From Chromobotia macracanthus (lineage: Eukaryota > Chordata > Actinopteri > Cypriniformes > Botiidae): a stretch of 64,000 nt of DNA. The first letter of the stretch is position 1. Each line of letters opens with the position of its first letter. A model generated the notes under the pieces. It searched no databases. It saw only the letters and a program-made list of their open reading frames with translations, and was not told the origin of the DNA. The stretch is taken from the NCBI GenBank assembly GCA_036877525.1, contig JAZGTH010000063.1:1598501-1662500 (forward strand). Direction: 5' to 3'. A program made the position numbers and the translations under genes. This document shows, piece after piece, positions 63,632-64,000 of the stretch.

Positions 63632-63790
63632 GTGTCCTGTAGCTTAACTGGTAGAGCATTGCGTTTGCAGCACAAAGGTTGTGGGTTCGATTTCCACGGA
63701 ACATGTGTACTGATCAAATGTGTTCCTTGAATTCACTATAAGTCACTTTGGCTAAAAGCATCTGCCAAATGCATAAATGTAAATGTAATG
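63632..63790 (+). mobile_element. tRNA-derived SINE copy
   Basis: TGTCCTGTAGCTTAACTGGT (A box), an anticodon loop reading TGC, AAGGTTGTGGGTTCGATTTC (B box), then AAGTCACTTTGGCTAAAAGC and ATCTGCCAAATGCATAAATG. Antisense to sbf2. Confidence 0.85.
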
Positions 63791-64000
63791 TGTCCAACTG
63801 TGAGGTCCAAGAGTGATGTCGTCCATCTAAACCTGCTTACTGAGTAACATTTCATAGAGCCTGTTGCAACATCTTAAATGACTTAAAGCTGTTGAACCCA
63901 CATCACTGAACATCCACAGCTCATCTAAAAGCATCAATCAGCACCACACTGGAGTGTTTCATTTGTCTGCAGTGGACTGAGCTGGACTCACGCATATCAT

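Larger units (their letters stand above)
60378..64000 (-). other. sbf2 5' intron sequence (incomplete)
   Basis: Over 3.6 kb without any segment resembling the N-terminal uDENN exons. Contains two + strand SINEs and a short (GACA)n near 61045. Long first introns are usual for this gene. Confidence 0.65.

Noticed and set aside
63985..64000. GTGAGT donor-like site on the minus strand at the window edge
   Set aside because: Only nine bases of putative exon are visible, and they do not match the expected uDENN residues. It cannot be judged at the edge.

Overview
This is a stretch of vertebrate, most likely cyprinid-type teleost, nuclear DNA. The evidence is split genes with GT-AG introns, AT-rich introns full of simple repeats, tRNA-derived SINEs, short inverted-repeat elements and a TTGCTAGG-type short repeat that I associate with carp- and zebrafish-like genomes. 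There is no operon structure. Almost all long uninterrupted ORFs outside the exons listed here are chance or repeat ORFs.

Two protein-coding genes are arranged tail to tail. On the + strand, the 3' part of swap70 (9 exons, 1-3951, 5' end outside the window) encodes the PH domain, the long coiled coil and the C-terminal actin-binding tail. On the - strand, nearly all of sbf2 (MTMR13) runs from 60377 down to the stop at 11814-11816. I placed 37 coding exons whose phases all join in frame (5253 nt, 1750 residues plus stop), and one further candidate alternative exon. They cover the end of uDENN, cDENN, dDENN, the SBF2 domain, GRAM, an inactive myotubularin phosphatase domain and the C-terminal PH domain. 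Only about the first 100 residues lie beyond the right edge. SWAP70 and SBF2 are also convergent neighbours on human chromosome 11p15, so this is conserved synteny.

Layout: 1-3951 swap70; 3952-10740 intergenic, with a 32-bp satellite (about 20 copies) and several inverted-repeat elements; about 10740-11813 probable sbf2 3' UTR; 11814-60377 sbf2. Its introns carry a roughly 3-kb minisatellite (16.4-19.4 kb), a (GA)n array that serves as the pyrimidine tract of a splice acceptor (22.97-23.17 kb), and two long introns (35.8-41.5 and 41.5-48.3 kb). From 60378 to the end lies 5' intron sequence of sbf2 with two SINEs.

Both products act on phosphoinositide-marked membranes. SWAP70 is a PIP3-binding, Rac/actin-linked adaptor. 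SBF2 is a pseudophosphatase and Rab GEF that partners active myotubularins. I see no sign that they function together beyond being neighbours. I found no clearly new biological system. The most unusual features are four GC-AG introns in one gene, the (CT)n-driven acceptor, a phase-symmetric 84-nt candidate exon, and two perfect 16-bp intronic hairpins. Exon boundaries were read by eye from homology remembered for the two families plus splice consensus; nothing was aligned by program.
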